From an uncultured bacterium (lineage in GTDB: Bacteria; Bacteroidota; Bacteroidia; Bacteroidales; UBA932): a stretch of DNA of 64,000 nt. A program made the position numbers and the translations under genes. Each line of letters starts with the position of its first letter. Position 1 is the first letter of the stretch. This document shows, one piece after another, positions 34,130 through 42,640 of the stretch. The DNA lies in assembly GCA_949300025.1 (NCBI GenBank), contig CASGCS010000012.1:1-64000 (forward strand). The letters run 5' to 3'. The notes under the pieces were generated by a model that did no database searches, had not been told where the DNA came from, and worked only from the letters and a program-made list of their open reading frames with translations.

Positions 34130-35654
34130 CTATGAATTTTAAATTTCCGTAAAGGCGGGGAACCTTGTTCTGGCCGCCCAGTTTGTTTTTGCTTTCCATC
34201 CATTTGAGAAATGTTCCGCGGCGCAAAGGTACAACCTGAAGCCGTTCCATTGTCGCGTTACCCGCTCTTTTGGCTTCGTAGTCTGAATTGGTCTCTGTAA
34301 GATGCTTGTCGAGCAGCGATGCAAACATCTCCAGGTCTTTCGGCTCTTTTGCAAACTCTATTGCCCATCTGTGGTATCCTTTTTTTGCAAATGAACCCTC
34401 ACGGTTTTCTGCAAGGCTCATGAAAACGGGAGCTGCCGTAAAATCTGTTACAGTACAGCTGCATTCCATGCAGGTTGCAGCAAGTGCAGCTTCTGCGTTG
34501 GAAATCATAAGTTCCTCTCCAAAGGCATTTATAAAGAGCTGTGTCCTGCCTACTATTTTTATCCTGTGGGGAAAAAGCGAGGTGAATTCTACACAGTCAC
34601 CTATGAGGTAGCGCCATAATCCGCCGCATGTGGAGATGACAATGGCATATTTTACACCTTTTTTTACTTCGGCGAGGGTAGGTATCTCCTTTATCCGCCC
34701 CTCCATGACGCTGTCGAAAATATCCATCGGGATGAATTCATAGAAGATGCCGTTGTTTACCGTAAGCAACATGGATTTTTCCGCAGCATCGTCCTGGAAC
34801 GCAAAGTAGCCTTCAGATGCGTTGTAGTTTTCCAGATAGTGCATCTTTTCAGAAGGAATAAGGGCGCGGTAAATCTCCCTGTATGGCTCGAATCCAATAC
34901 CGCCGTGCATGAACAATTCCAGATTGGGCCACACCTCCAGAAGGTTCTTTTTACCGGTATGCTTCAGAATCCTGTTCATCAGAACAAGGTTCCAGCTGGG
35001 TACTCCGCTGAAGTTTGTTACATTCTGCCGGCAGCTTTCCCTGCAGATAGCCTCAAGCTTTCTGTTGAAGTCTGCCATCAGGGCCGTTTTTCTCGAAGGC
35101 GTACGCAGCATCTCCACTATAAACGGTGAGTTTTTCAGCAGAATTGCCGAAAGATCTCCGTTGAAACTCCCTCCATGCCCAAGATTGTCTATCTGAACAC
35201 TGCCTCCGAGCGTAAGGGCCTTGCCGTTGAATATTCTTGAATCTCTGTTGGAGGCAACATAAAATGAGAGCATTCTCCTGAATCCGCCGTAATGGCAGGT
35301 GTAGAGAGCATCGGGGGTGGTGGGAATGAACTTGCTTTTGTCGGAACTGGTTCCGCTCGATTTTGCAAACCATTTTACCTTCTGGTTCCACAATATGTAA
35401 TTCTCTCCGCGCCTGAGCCGTTCTATATATGGGACAAATGCATCATAGTCTCTGACAGGAACATTCTCCCTGAAATCTCTTATGCCTTTGATTCCGCCAA
35501 AGCCATGCTCTTTTCCAAAGAGGCTTTCGGCCCCGTTTGCAACAAGTTTTTTGAACCACTGTTCCTGATACTCCAAAGGCTCCTTGCGAGACTTTTCAAT
35601 CTCCCTGACTAGTCCTTTTGAAAAAGCGAGATAAAGCGAATTGATTGCAGACAT
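34110..35654 (-). CDS. GH3 family acyl-adenylate/amido synthetase
   Basis: The 514-residue product matches the GH3 fold of the firefly-luciferase superfamily: WFAKSSGTSSDKSKFIP near residue 90 (ATP loop), LMHGGIGFEPY, YNASEGYFAFQ (motif II), and YLIGDCVEFTS (motif III). Plant GH3 enzymes join acyl acids to amino acids through adenylates; bacterial members lack assigned substrates. It begins 5 bp after recO and overlaps the LuxE-like gene by 20 bp, so two adenylate-forming enzymes are made together, perhaps for sequential activation and transfer. Confidence 0.92.
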   Translation of the reverse strand: MSAINSLYLAFSKGLVREIEKSRKEPLEYQEQWFKKLVANGAESLFGKEHGFGGIKGIRDFRENVPVRDYDAFVPYIERLRRGENYILWNQKVKWFAKSSGTSSDKSKFIPTTPDALYTCHYGGFRRMLSFYVASNRDSRIFNGKALTLGGSVQIDNLGHGGSFNGDLSAILLKNSPFIVEMLRTPSRKTALMADFNRKLEAICRESCRQNVTNFSGVPSWNLVLMNRILKHTGKKNLLEVWPNLELFMHGGIGFEPYREIYRALIPSEKMHYLENYNASEGYFAFQDDAAEKSMLLTVNNGIFYEFIPMDIFDSVMEGRIKEIPTLAEVKKGVKYAIVISTCGGLWRYLIGDCVEFTSLFPHRIKIVGRTQLFINAFGEELMISNAEAALAATCMECSCTVTDFTAAPVFMSLAENREGSFAKKGYHRWAIEFAKEPKDLEMFASLLDKHLTETNSDYEAKRAGNATMERLQVVPLRRGTFLKWMESKNKLGGQNKVPRLYGNLKFIDELTAL

Positions 35655-35659
35655 ATATC

Positions 35660-36385
35660 TTAGTTGAAAACTTCATGTAAAACATCCAGTGACTTGAGTT
35701 CTATATCGATGCCCATGTGGTAGGAGATATAGCGCAGTATTTCTCTTGCGAATCTGTTGCGTGCCGCTCCCGTGAGGCTTATTTCCCCCAGTCTGGTGGC
35801 AGGGGTCTCCATAAGCCTGTGAAGCAGTTGTGACTCCTGCCGCGTCAGGCACATGGCCAGCTGTTCCTCAGGCATGCGGGAGTCTGTGAATTTTGCGGCG
35901 GGAAGACTGAAGAGGCTTTCCGGGCCCGAGTAGTCATTGGTCGGCATTATGCCCAGGAATCTGCACAGCCTCACCATGAAATGGAGGTGGAAATTTGCTG
36001 TCCCCTCTGTCAGATTTTCGAGCATCTTTATCGAAGAGGCAAGAAAGCCGTACAGGGAACTCTCTATATCGGCCTCCCGTATGCTTTTCAGAAGCAGTTC
36101 GCTCAGGAAAATTGCGACAGTACCTTTGCAGACATCCGTCCTTATGTTGTCAAGCCTGCAGGCGGGGGCATATTCCCTTATGACAGGCATGAACGAGCCT
36201 TTGCTGAAAGTGACGGTGTCCAGTATGCTCAATCTGTGGAAATCGGAGAGCCTTGTCCTGTTTTTTTGTGAAACATGCAGGTATAGCGATTCCCGCCCCT
36301 TCTCCCGGCTGCAACATTGTACGACTACACCGCTGTCGGAGTGTCTTATTGTATGAAGCACAATTATCTGCTCCTTATCTGTCAT
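35660..36385 (-). CDS. recO: DNA repair protein RecO
   Basis: A 241-residue RecO: an N-terminal OB fold (VLHTIRHSDSGVVVQCCSR, then FSKGSFMPVIREYAPA), the helical middle (LLLKSIREADIESSLYGF and FHLHFMVRLCRFLGIMPT), and a C-terminal region without a clear zinc-finger cysteine cluster, as in other Bacteroidota. RecO loads RecA onto SSB-coated gaps with RecR. It overlaps rdgB by 11 bp. Confidence 0.93.
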   Translation of the reverse strand: MTDKEQIIVLHTIRHSDSGVVVQCCSREKGRESLYLHVSQKNRTRLSDFHRLSILDTVTFSKGSFMPVIREYAPACRLDNIRTDVCKGTVAIFLSELLLKSIREADIESSLYGFLASSIKMLENLTEGTANFHLHFMVRLCRFLGIMPTNDYSGPESLFSLPAAKFTDSRMPEEQLAMCLTRQESQLLHRLMETPATRLGEISLTGAARNRFAREILRYISYHMGIDIELKSLDVLHEVFN

Positions 36386-36983
36386 GTTTGAGAAAATCCT
36401 TTAGTTTCCTTACCGCCTTGCCTCTGTGCGAGATTGCGTTTTTTGTCTCGGGAGAGACTTCTGCGAGCGTTTTCTCTCCCTCTGTTTCGTCCGGAACAAA
36501 TACAGGGTCGTATCCGAATCCTTCGCTGCCGCTCTTTTTGCAGGCTATATATCCGTTCAAAATCCCTTCGAACGTATAAAGTCTGCCGCTGCCGTCTCTA
36601 TATGCGATTACAGTGCGGAAACGGGCTCTCCGTCCGGCAGGGACCATGTGCTCAGGTCCGAGATTCCGCAGTTCGGAAAGCAGTTTTTCCATATTGGCTT
36701 CGCTCCGTTTGTCTTCTCCTGCATACCTTGCAGTATGCACGCCAGGCGCACCGTCGAGGGCCTCTACCTCCAGCCCGGTATCATCTGCAAAGCATGGCTT
36801 TTTGCACCGTTCCCACAGGTATGTGCACTTTTCAACTGCGTTCTCTTCAAGGGTGGTTCCGGTTTCGGGTATTTCCTCGGCAATCCCCAGCTCCTTTGGC
36901 ATAATTACTGCAAAAGAATCTCCCAGGATACTTTGCGCCTCTGCGGCTTTATGGGCATTGCCCGTAGCAAAAACAATTTCCAT
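36375..36983 (-). CDS. rdgB: RdgB/HAM1 non-canonical purine NTP pyrophosphatase
   Basis: A 202-residue enzyme that clears dITP, XTP and ITP from the nucleotide pool. The family motifs are plain: FATGNAHKAAEAQSIL at the N-terminus, CFADDTGLEVEALDGAPG near 64-81 with the metal Asp pair, SEGFGYDPVFVPDE near 152, and the C-terminal AISHRGKAVRKL. It opens a four-gene minus-strand operon with recO, GH3 and LuxE-like genes. Confidence 0.97.
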   Translation of the reverse strand: MEIVFATGNAHKAAEAQSILGDSFAVIMPKELGIAEEIPETGTTLEENAVEKCTYLWERCKKPCFADDTGLEVEALDGAPGVHTARYAGEDKRSEANMEKLLSELRNLGPEHMVPAGRRARFRTVIAYRDGSGRLYTFEGILNGYIACKKSGSEGFGYDPVFVPDETEGEKTLAEVSPETKNAISHRGKAVRKLKDFLKHDR

Positions 36984-37003
36984 TTTCTACATTAAAGTTG
37001 CAC

Positions 37004-37011
37004 CAAAGGTA
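37004..37011 (-). promoter_or_regulatory. -7 box of the rdgB operon
   Basis: The minus strand reads TACCTTTG, about 20 bp before the rdgB start, divergent from the ctpA box at 37021. Confidence 0.5.
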
Positions 37012-37020
37012 GTAAAAGTT

Positions 37021-37028
37021 TATTTTTG
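37021..37028 (+). promoter_or_regulatory. -7 box of the CtpA gene
   Basis: TATTTTTG fits TAnnTTTG, 31 bp before the chosen ATG at 37060, supporting that start over the long frame that begins within rdgB. Confidence 0.45.
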
Positions 37029-37059
37029 TTATGAGAAGATTTTTTTAAGCGGAGTCAGT

Positions 37060-38691
37060 ATGAGAAAAATTTCGATTGCGGCCTTTGCCGCTGCAGCACT
37101 TTTAGGTTCGCTTTTTTCGCCGGTTTCCCTTGCGGCTCAATCGGCGGATTTCAACATGGCCAGAAGTCTGGAGATTCAGAACAATATACTCAAGGAACTC
37201 GTAAACGGATTTGTAGATTCGGTAAGCGTTGAAAAACTGGTAAATACCGGTATAAATGCAATGCTGGGTTCGCTCGACCCCTATACAGAATATATACCAG
37301 AGGAAGATGAGCAGAACATAGAACTTCTTACAACCGCCACATACGGCGGTATAGGGGCGATAATCAAGAAACTCGACACCACAGGTGTTATAATTTCGCA
37401 GCCGTATATAGGTTCTCCGGCGGTAAAATACGGTCTTGAACCGGGAGATGTCATTCTTGAAATCGACGGCGAGGATGTCATGCCCCTGGATGCCGGGGAG
37501 TGCAGTTCAAGGATGAAGGGCGAACCGGGAACCAGTGTAAGTTTCCTTGTAAGGAAGGGCAGAAGCGGCAAGACACAGCAACTGGAGGTAGTGCGTGAAC
37601 GGATACATATACCGGATGTCTCGTATAGCGGCATTCTGAAAGATACAATCGGGTATATAAAGATAGACGGCTTTACCGTAAACGGGTCTGAAGATGTAAG
37701 AAAGGCGGTAGTCTCGTTGAAGGAGAAAGGGGCAAAGAGGCTGATTCTGGATTTGAGGGGCAACGGAGGCGGGCTGCTCGACGAAGCCGTAGAGATTGTC
37801 TCGCTTTTTGTCCCAAAGGGGACGCTCATAGTCACTCAAAAAGGGCGTATCAACGTAGGGGCGGATATGGAGTACAGGACAAAGAGCGAACCGGTAGATA
37901 CTCTCATACCGTTGATGGTGCTTGTAAATTCGGGCAGCGCATCTTCGTCTGAAATAGTGACCGGTGCGGTGCAGGATCTTGACAGGGGCCTGGTCGCAGG
38001 TACACGCACATACGGAAAAGGGCTTGTGCAGGCGATACGGCCGGTAGGTTACAACGGTACAATGAAAATGACAATTGCAAAGTATTATACCCCGAGCGGC
38101 AGATGTGTGCAGGCAATAGACTATTCACACAGAAATTCCGACGGCAGTGTGGGGTATGTGCCCGATTCGCTTAAAAAGGCATTCAAGACAAGGTTGGGCC
38201 GTACAGTTTACGACGGTGGCGGCATAACTCCAGATTCTGTAATAACTTCCACACCATACAGTAGGATTGCAGTCTCGCTGGTAATGAATGACATTATAAA
38301 CGATTATGCAATAAAGTTCTACACAGAACATGCGTCTATACCTCCTGTCAGGGATTTTTCCCTTACAGATGAGCAATACGGAGATTTCGTAAAATATGCA
38401 GTATCTAGAGATTTCGACAGCCGCAGCGGAGCGCAGGTTCTTATGGAGGATTTGCTCAAATCGGCAAAACAGGAGGAACTGGACGAATATATCAAGGCCG
38501 AGGCAGAGGCTCTGAAAAGCAAACTTTCCATTTCAAAGGAGCAGATGCTTCTTCTGAAAAAGGATGAGATACAGCCCCTTGTAGAGGAAGAGATAGCCAA
38601 CAAGTATTACTTTACACCGGGCAGGGTAGAGGCCATAATAAAAAGCGACAGCCAGTTGCAGAAGGCTGTCGCGCTTTTTGCAGGGGAATAA
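37060..38691 (+). CDS. C-terminal processing peptidase CtpA (S41 family)
   Basis: The start at 37060 (MRKISIAAFAAAALL) gives a signal peptide and 543 residues; an upstream in-frame extension is antisense to rdgB and not used. Order: helical cap (LVNTGINAMLGSLDPYTEYI), PDZ domain at about 85-170 (YGGIGAIIKKL, SPAVKYGLEPGDVILEI), then the S41 core with LRGNGGGLLDEAVEIVSLF, the Ser loop NSGSASSSE (catalytic Ser295), and TYGKGLVQ (Lys320). It is a periplasmic processing or quality-control protease. It is transcribed alone. Confidence 0.95.
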   Translation: MRKISIAAFAAAALLGSLFSPVSLAAQSADFNMARSLEIQNNILKELVNGFVDSVSVEKLVNTGINAMLGSLDPYTEYIPEEDEQNIELLTTATYGGIGAIIKKLDTTGVIISQPYIGSPAVKYGLEPGDVILEIDGEDVMPLDAGECSSRMKGEPGTSVSFLVRKGRSGKTQQLEVVRERIHIPDVSYSGILKDTIGYIKIDGFTVNGSEDVRKAVVSLKEKGAKRLILDLRGNGGGLLDEAVEIVSLFVPKGTLIVTQKGRINVGADMEYRTKSEPVDTLIPLMVLVNSGSASSSEIVTGAVQDLDRGLVAGTRTYGKGLVQAIRPVGYNGTMKMTIAKYYTPSGRCVQAIDYSHRNSDGSVGYVPDSLKKAFKTRLGRTVYDGGGITPDSVITSTPYSRIAVSLVMNDIINDYAIKFYTEHASIPPVRDFSLTDEQYGDFVKYAVSRDFDSRSGAQVLMEDLLKSAKQEELDEYIKAEAEALKSKLSISKEQMLLLKKDEIQPLVEEEIANKYYFTPGRVEAIIKSDSQLQKAVALFAGE

Positions 38692-38718
38692 CCTGCCGGA
38701 ATCGTATCTTTTTCAGGA

Positions 38719-39294
38719 TTAGAAGCTGAACCCTACAAAGATACCAAGCATATCTCTGTCAGATGTCTCACGATAATAACCGGCGGAGAGGTTGATTGTA
38801 TTTTTACGCTCAGGACCGACCTTGAATCCCACACCAATTTTGGGAACTGCAATAAAAGTGTTTTCTTTATCGCACATGCCGCCGTCTGTGGAGAGATAAA
38901 GCCTTACACCAAAATCTACCTCGGCAAAGAGAGAGGTAACGTTTGTAAGTTTAAATGAATATTTTGGCGCAAGGAAAATGGGAATCATGAAGGCGTTGTA
39001 AGTTCCCTCTTCGCGTACTTTAGCCATGTGTTCAAATCCGGTTCCGCCTCCTAAAAACAGGGCGTCATTAAAAAGATAACCGAACTTTCCGGTTACAGAA
39101 GTTATCTGGTATCGCCTGCAGCCATAATAGAGCCATCCACCGTCGGGAACCTCCTCCCTGTCTATGCTGAATAACGTACCGGCCTCTATTTCTGCCTGGA
39201 ACCTGCCTTTTTTTGTCTGAGCCCGGGTGTCTGTTGCAAATGCAACAGCCCAAAGCAGAAATAAAAGTGTCAATTTCTGTGTAATATGTTTCAT
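38719..39294 (-). CDS. Outer-membrane beta-barrel-like protein, copy A
   Basis: A 191-residue exported protein with a signal peptide (cleavage near TDTRAQ) and alternating strands typical of a small barrel: GKFGYLFNDALFLGGGTGFE, FLAPKYSFKLTNVTSLFAEV, INLSAGYYRETSD, ending with the aromatic GIFVGFSF. It belongs to the common Bacteroidota outer-membrane barrel type. It is a paralogue of the protein at 39866-40390: signal peptides and the first mature residues are nearly the same, later parts diverge. It follows its lipoprotein partner by 16 bp. Confidence 0.75.
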   Translation of the reverse strand: MKHITQKLTLLFLLWAVAFATDTRAQTKKGRFQAEIEAGTLFSIDREEVPDGGWLYYGCRRYQITSVTGKFGYLFNDALFLGGGTGFEHMAKVREEGTYNAFMIPIFLAPKYSFKLTNVTSLFAEVDFGVRLYLSTDGGMCDKENTFIAVPKIGVGFKVGPERKNTINLSAGYYRETSDRDMLGIFVGFSF

Positions 39295-39510
39295 AATGTC
39301 TGTGTTAATGTTACATGTTCAGTACAATTGTAAAATGCGGGCCATCTTCGAACGGCTTGAAATCGCTCACTGCTCTTCCATTTACCCAGAACCGGCAGTT
39401 TGCATACAGGTCCCCATCATCCGGGTCATAAGGAACAGACTTCTGGTCGAATGTTATCACGTCCTTGCTCCCGTTTCCCCAGTCAATTGTAAAAGAGGTC
39501 TGCTCATAAT
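39191..39510 (-). repeat. 320-bp duplicated block, copy A
   Basis: This block covers the end of the lipoprotein gene, the intergenic gap and the start of the outer-membrane gene. I count about ten differences from copy B at 40287-40606 (offset 1096 bp), so about 97% identity, while sequence on either side is clearly more diverged. Confidence 0.85.
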
Positions 39511-39853
39511 CTGTACCTTGATTAAAATATCCAATCTTCAAAGTATTGTTGACAGTGTTTGTCATCAGTCCGTTGAAGGGGTGGTAACTGGCTTTGGTAG
39601 GCTCTTCCTCTATGGGGTAGAATTCAATATCGTTGTCGATGCGCGGATATACAGTGTTGTTATACTCCATTGTTATATCCCGGTTGAGGATATTCTCGGA
39701 AAAAGCCGGGTCCAGCAGATTATTACCATCCTGGTCTGTAACATAGAATTCAATATATGAACGGGGATAATCTGTAAGCCACAAATACTCTTTTTTACAG
39801 GAATTAAACCCTAAAAAGAGAAATATTAAACTTAGTGTGATAATTTTTCTCAT
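39311..39853 (-). CDS. Hypothetical lipoprotein, copy A
   Basis: A 180-residue protein with a lipobox (LGFNSC). The sequence DYPRSYIEFYVTDQDGNNL opens the mature part; the middle is variable; the last 60 residues (from SFTIDWGNGSKDVIT) are almost identical to the paralogue at 40407-40946. Strand-rich and Asp/Gly-rich, it may be an Ig-like or calycin-like surface domain, but I recognise no named family. It pairs with the barrel gene downstream; function unknown. Confidence 0.7.
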   Translation of the reverse strand: MRKIITLSLIFLFLGFNSCKKEYLWLTDYPRSYIEFYVTDQDGNNLLDPAFSENILNRDITMEYNNTVYPRIDNDIEFYPIEEEPTKASYHPFNGLMTNTVNNTLKIGYFNQGTDYEQTSFTIDWGNGSKDVITFDQKSVPYDPDDGDLYANCRFWVNGRAVSDFKPFEDGPHFTIVLNM

Positions 39854-39865
39854 GCTTATATATGG

Positions 39866-40390
39866 TTAAAAACTGAAACCTGCGAAAATTCCGAACATAT
39901 CGAATGTGTCGTAATGATTGTATCCTGCATATAAGTTGACGGAGTGTTTACAAGCCTTACCTACTTTAACTCCAAAACCTAATTTTGGAGTTACGAAGAA
40001 ATCATCGCCGTCTGCTTTTCCCGTTTCGGTATAGATACGCACTCCTGCATCAATTTCTGCAAGAAGGGCTACCCTGTTTGAAATGTTGAACGAATATTTC
40101 GGGCTTATGAAAACCGGTATTCTGAACGCCTCAAAATCTCCCCCAAGAAACCCGTATTCGATATACTCCATGCCTATTCCCCCTCCAAGGAAAAGGACAT
40201 CATTAAGCAAATATCCAAATTTGCCCGAAATGGAATATGCTCCAGGTTCTCCTTCTTTTCCACTATAGAGCCATCCTGCCTCCACCTCTGCCTGGAACCT
40301 GCCTTTTTTTGTCTGAGCCCGGGTGTCTGTTGTAAATGCAACAGCCCAAAGCAGAAACAAAAATGTCAATTTCTGTGCAATATGTTTCAT
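39866..40390 (-). CDS. Outer-membrane beta-barrel-like protein, copy B
   Basis: A 174-residue paralogue of copy A. Same signal peptide and opening, then GKFGYLLNDVLFLGGGIGME, FISPKYSFNISNRVALLAEI, VNLYAGYNHYDTFDMF, ending GIFAGFSF. It lacks an insertion near residue 45 found in copy A. It lies between its own lipoprotein partner (16 bp upstream) and lipoprotein copy A (12 bp downstream), so the four genes look like one transcript. Confidence 0.75.
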   Translation of the reverse strand: MKHIAQKLTFLFLLWAVAFTTDTRAQTKKGRFQAEVEAGWLYSGKEGEPGAYSISGKFGYLLNDVLFLGGGIGMEYIEYGFLGGDFEAFRIPVFISPKYSFNISNRVALLAEIDAGVRIYTETGKADGDDFFVTPKLGFGVKVGKACKHSVNLYAGYNHYDTFDMFGIFAGFSF

Positions 40391-40606
40391 AATGTCTGTA
40401 TTAATGTTACATGTTCAGTACAATTGTAAAATGCGGGCCATCTTCGAACGGCTTGAAATCGCTCACTGCTTTTCCATTTACCCAGAACCGGCAGTTTGCA
40501 TACAGGTCTCCATCATCCGGATCATAAGGAACAGACTTCTGGTCGAATGTTATCACGTCCTTGCTCCCGTTTCCCCAGTCAATTGTAAAAGAGGCCTGTT
40601 CATAAT
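40287..40606 (-). repeat. 320-bp duplicated block, copy B
   Basis: Partner of the block at 39191-39510. It spans the same positions of the second lipoprotein/barrel pair. Confidence 0.85.
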
Positions 40607-40946
40607 CATGAGCCTGGCTCATATAACCTATTACCAAGGTTTTGTTTTCGTGATTTGTCATCAGCCCCCTGAAGTTAAAGGCCAAGGCCTTAGTCTCAGT
40701 TGGCAGCTCTTGTTCTAAGTTATTATCTATACGCATATATTTCTTTCCGCCATGTTCCATTACGATGTTGCAGCCAAGGATGTTGCCTTCGAAATCTCCG
40801 TCAATTAAATTGTTGCCATTCTGGTCTGTAACGTAAAATTCAATATATGAGCAAGGATAGTCTACGTAGCGGACTTCGTCTTTTTTGTTGCAAGAGACAA
40901 TAAGAAGCAAGAACAACGGGTACAGTAGAAATAAATTTTTTTTCAT
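40407..40946 (-). CDS. Hypothetical lipoprotein, copy B
   Basis: A 179-residue paralogue of copy A with its own signal and lipobox (LLIVSC). DYPCSYIEFYVTDQNGNNL and the 60-residue C-terminus are shared; the central 70 residues differ, which suggests that part is under diversifying pressure or is where the partner is met. It is the first gene of the four-gene cluster. Function unknown. Confidence 0.7.
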   Translation of the reverse strand: MKKNLFLLYPLFLLLIVSCNKKDEVRYVDYPCSYIEFYVTDQNGNNLIDGDFEGNILGCNIVMEHGGKKYMRIDNNLEQELPTETKALAFNFRGLMTNHENKTLVIGYMSQAHDYEQASFTIDWGNGSKDVITFDQKSVPYDPDDGDLYANCRFWVNGKAVSDFKPFEDGPHFTIVLNM

Positions 40947-41182
40947 AAACAGATCTTTTGATGATTGGACAAAAATGGAATATTATCTCAATGGATAACC
41001 GATATCTACCGGCAGATGGAATGTGCAGCCCTAAAGCCTGCATATCTCATTGCCTCGTGGGGCCTGTTGCCTACAGCAACGAATGGCAGCAGTGTATTGC
41101 AATATGGCATGTACACCCTGCATAGAAGATTTAGGATTTGTCGAAAACTGAGGTAAATATACAAAATTTTCTCCGATTTTGC

Positions 41183-41190
41183 TACTTTTG
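41183..41190 (+). promoter_or_regulatory. -7 box of the MATE gene
   Basis: TACTTTTG fits TAnnTTTG and lies 27 bp before the ATG at 41218. The rest of 40947-41182 shows no gene. Confidence 0.45.
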
Positions 41191-41217
41191 CGCGTTTTTT
41201 CCGGCTATGACAGAACT

Positions 41218-42576
41218 ATGACGGCAATTCAGATGACAGAGGGAAAGATTCTCCCGCAGATACTTAAATTCACCTTCCCCTTGATGCTGGGGAATATCCT
41301 GCAGCAGACCTATTCGCTCATAGATGCAGCGATTGTGGGTAAAATGTTAGGCGTGAATGCACTTGCGGCAGTGGGTGCAAGCGTATCGATAGTATTTCTG
41401 ATACTTGGTTTCTGTCAGGGGTGCTGTTGCGGTTTCGCGATTCCGGTGGCACAGAAACTGGGAGCACGCGACATTCCGGCTGTAAGGCGTACCATTTGGG
41501 CGGGATTGAGAATCTCATTATATCTCTCGATTGTAATATGTATTGTTACAAGTCTGCTCTGCGATGAAATTCTTGCAATGATGAAGACGCCGCAGCAGAT
41601 TTTCGATGATGCATACATTTATCTGCTAATAACGTTCATAAGTATACCGTTTACCTTTTTCTACAACCTTTTCTCTTATCTGTTGCGGGCTTTGGGCGAC
41701 AGCCGTACTCCGTTCTACTTTCTGCTTCTGGCAACGGTGATAAACATTGTGCTCGATATTTTTTTCATAGGTGCGCTTGGTACGGGTGTAGGAGGTGCAG
41801 CGGTGGCAACACTCATAGCGCAGGCCGTTTCTGCATTTTTCTGTTATGCTTACATGAAAAAACACTATTCAGAGGCCAACCCTCTTCCCGAGGAGAAGCG
41901 TTTCAGCTGGCATCTGACGGGAACGCTGCTTTGGGTAGGCATTCCGATAGGGCTTCAGTTTTCAATTACAGCAATAGGAAGCATTGTTCTGCAGACAGCC
42001 AATAATGTACTTGGCCCGATTTATGTGGCGGCGTACGCGGCTGCAGCGCGAATAAAAATGTTTTTCTTTTCGCCTCTGGAAAGTCTTGGAATGGCTTTGG
42101 CTACTTTTGCCGGGCAGAATTACGGTGCAGTACGTAAAGAGAGGATATCGGCGGGGACCAGGATTTCAACGGCTCTTGTAATGGTCTATTCCGTAGTGGC
42201 ATTTGTAATAATCTATTTTGGAGCGGCACCGGTTGCAAGGCTTTTTGTGTCGGCCGATGAGGTGGAGGTAATTGCCTGCACGGCAAAATTCCTGGTCATA
42301 ACAACGGCCTTTTTCCCGCTTCTCGGTCTGCTTTGCGTATTGCGCTATTCAATCCAGGGTTGCGGTTTTACGGCCCTTGCAATGTTGGCCGGCGTATTTG
42401 AAATGGTGGCAAGAACGGTTGTCGGAATTTTTGGAGTTCCCGAGTGGGGTTATACTGCTGTCTGCTTTGGAGATCCCATGGCCTGGATTGCGGCAAACAT
42501 ATTTCTTATACCGGCCTACATGTATGTCTGCTCCCGCCTTGCGAAACTCAAGGGGCCGGTACTGCACGCCGAATGA
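41218..42576 (+). CDS. MATE family efflux transporter
   Basis: I use the ATG at 41218 (MTAIQMTEGKILPQI). The 452-residue inner-membrane protein has twelve predicted helices in two halves, with the N-terminal P-x-x-L-G-N-I-L-Q-Q-T-Y motif (PLMLGNILQQTYSLIDAAIV) and the matching PIGLQFSITAIGSIVLQ at the start of the second half. MATE pumps export drugs or other cations by sodium or proton exchange; the substrate cannot be told. It is transcribed alone. Confidence 0.92.
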   Translation: MTAIQMTEGKILPQILKFTFPLMLGNILQQTYSLIDAAIVGKMLGVNALAAVGASVSIVFLILGFCQGCCCGFAIPVAQKLGARDIPAVRRTIWAGLRISLYLSIVICIVTSLLCDEILAMMKTPQQIFDDAYIYLLITFISIPFTFFYNLFSYLLRALGDSRTPFYFLLLATVINIVLDIFFIGALGTGVGGAAVATLIAQAVSAFFCYAYMKKHYSEANPLPEEKRFSWHLTGTLLWVGIPIGLQFSITAIGSIVLQTANNVLGPIYVAAYAAAARIKMFFFSPLESLGMALATFAGQNYGAVRKERISAGTRISTALVMVYSVVAFVIIYFGAAPVARLFVSADEVEVIACTAKFLVITTAFFPLLGLLCVLRYSIQGCGFTALAMLAGVFEMVARTVVGIFGVPEWGYTAVCFGDPMAWIAANIFLIPAYMYVCSRLAKLKGPVLHAE

Positions 42577-42612
42577 AAAGAAAAAACCGGCGGCTTCATT
42601 GAAACCACCGGT
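42577..42612 (-). terminator. Terminator of the TPR lipoprotein gene
   Basis: On the minus strand ACCGGTGG and CCGCCGGT arms (42586-42612, one mismatch) are followed by TTTTTTCTTTTC. It lies 29 bp after the stop at 42641. Confidence 0.65.
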
Positions 42613-42640
42613 CTGAAAACCCATGTAGCGGGTTGAATTT

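Noticed and set aside
36613..37059. N-terminal extension of the CtpA frame into rdgB
   Set aside because: It is antisense to rdgB and precedes the promoter box and signal peptide at 37060.
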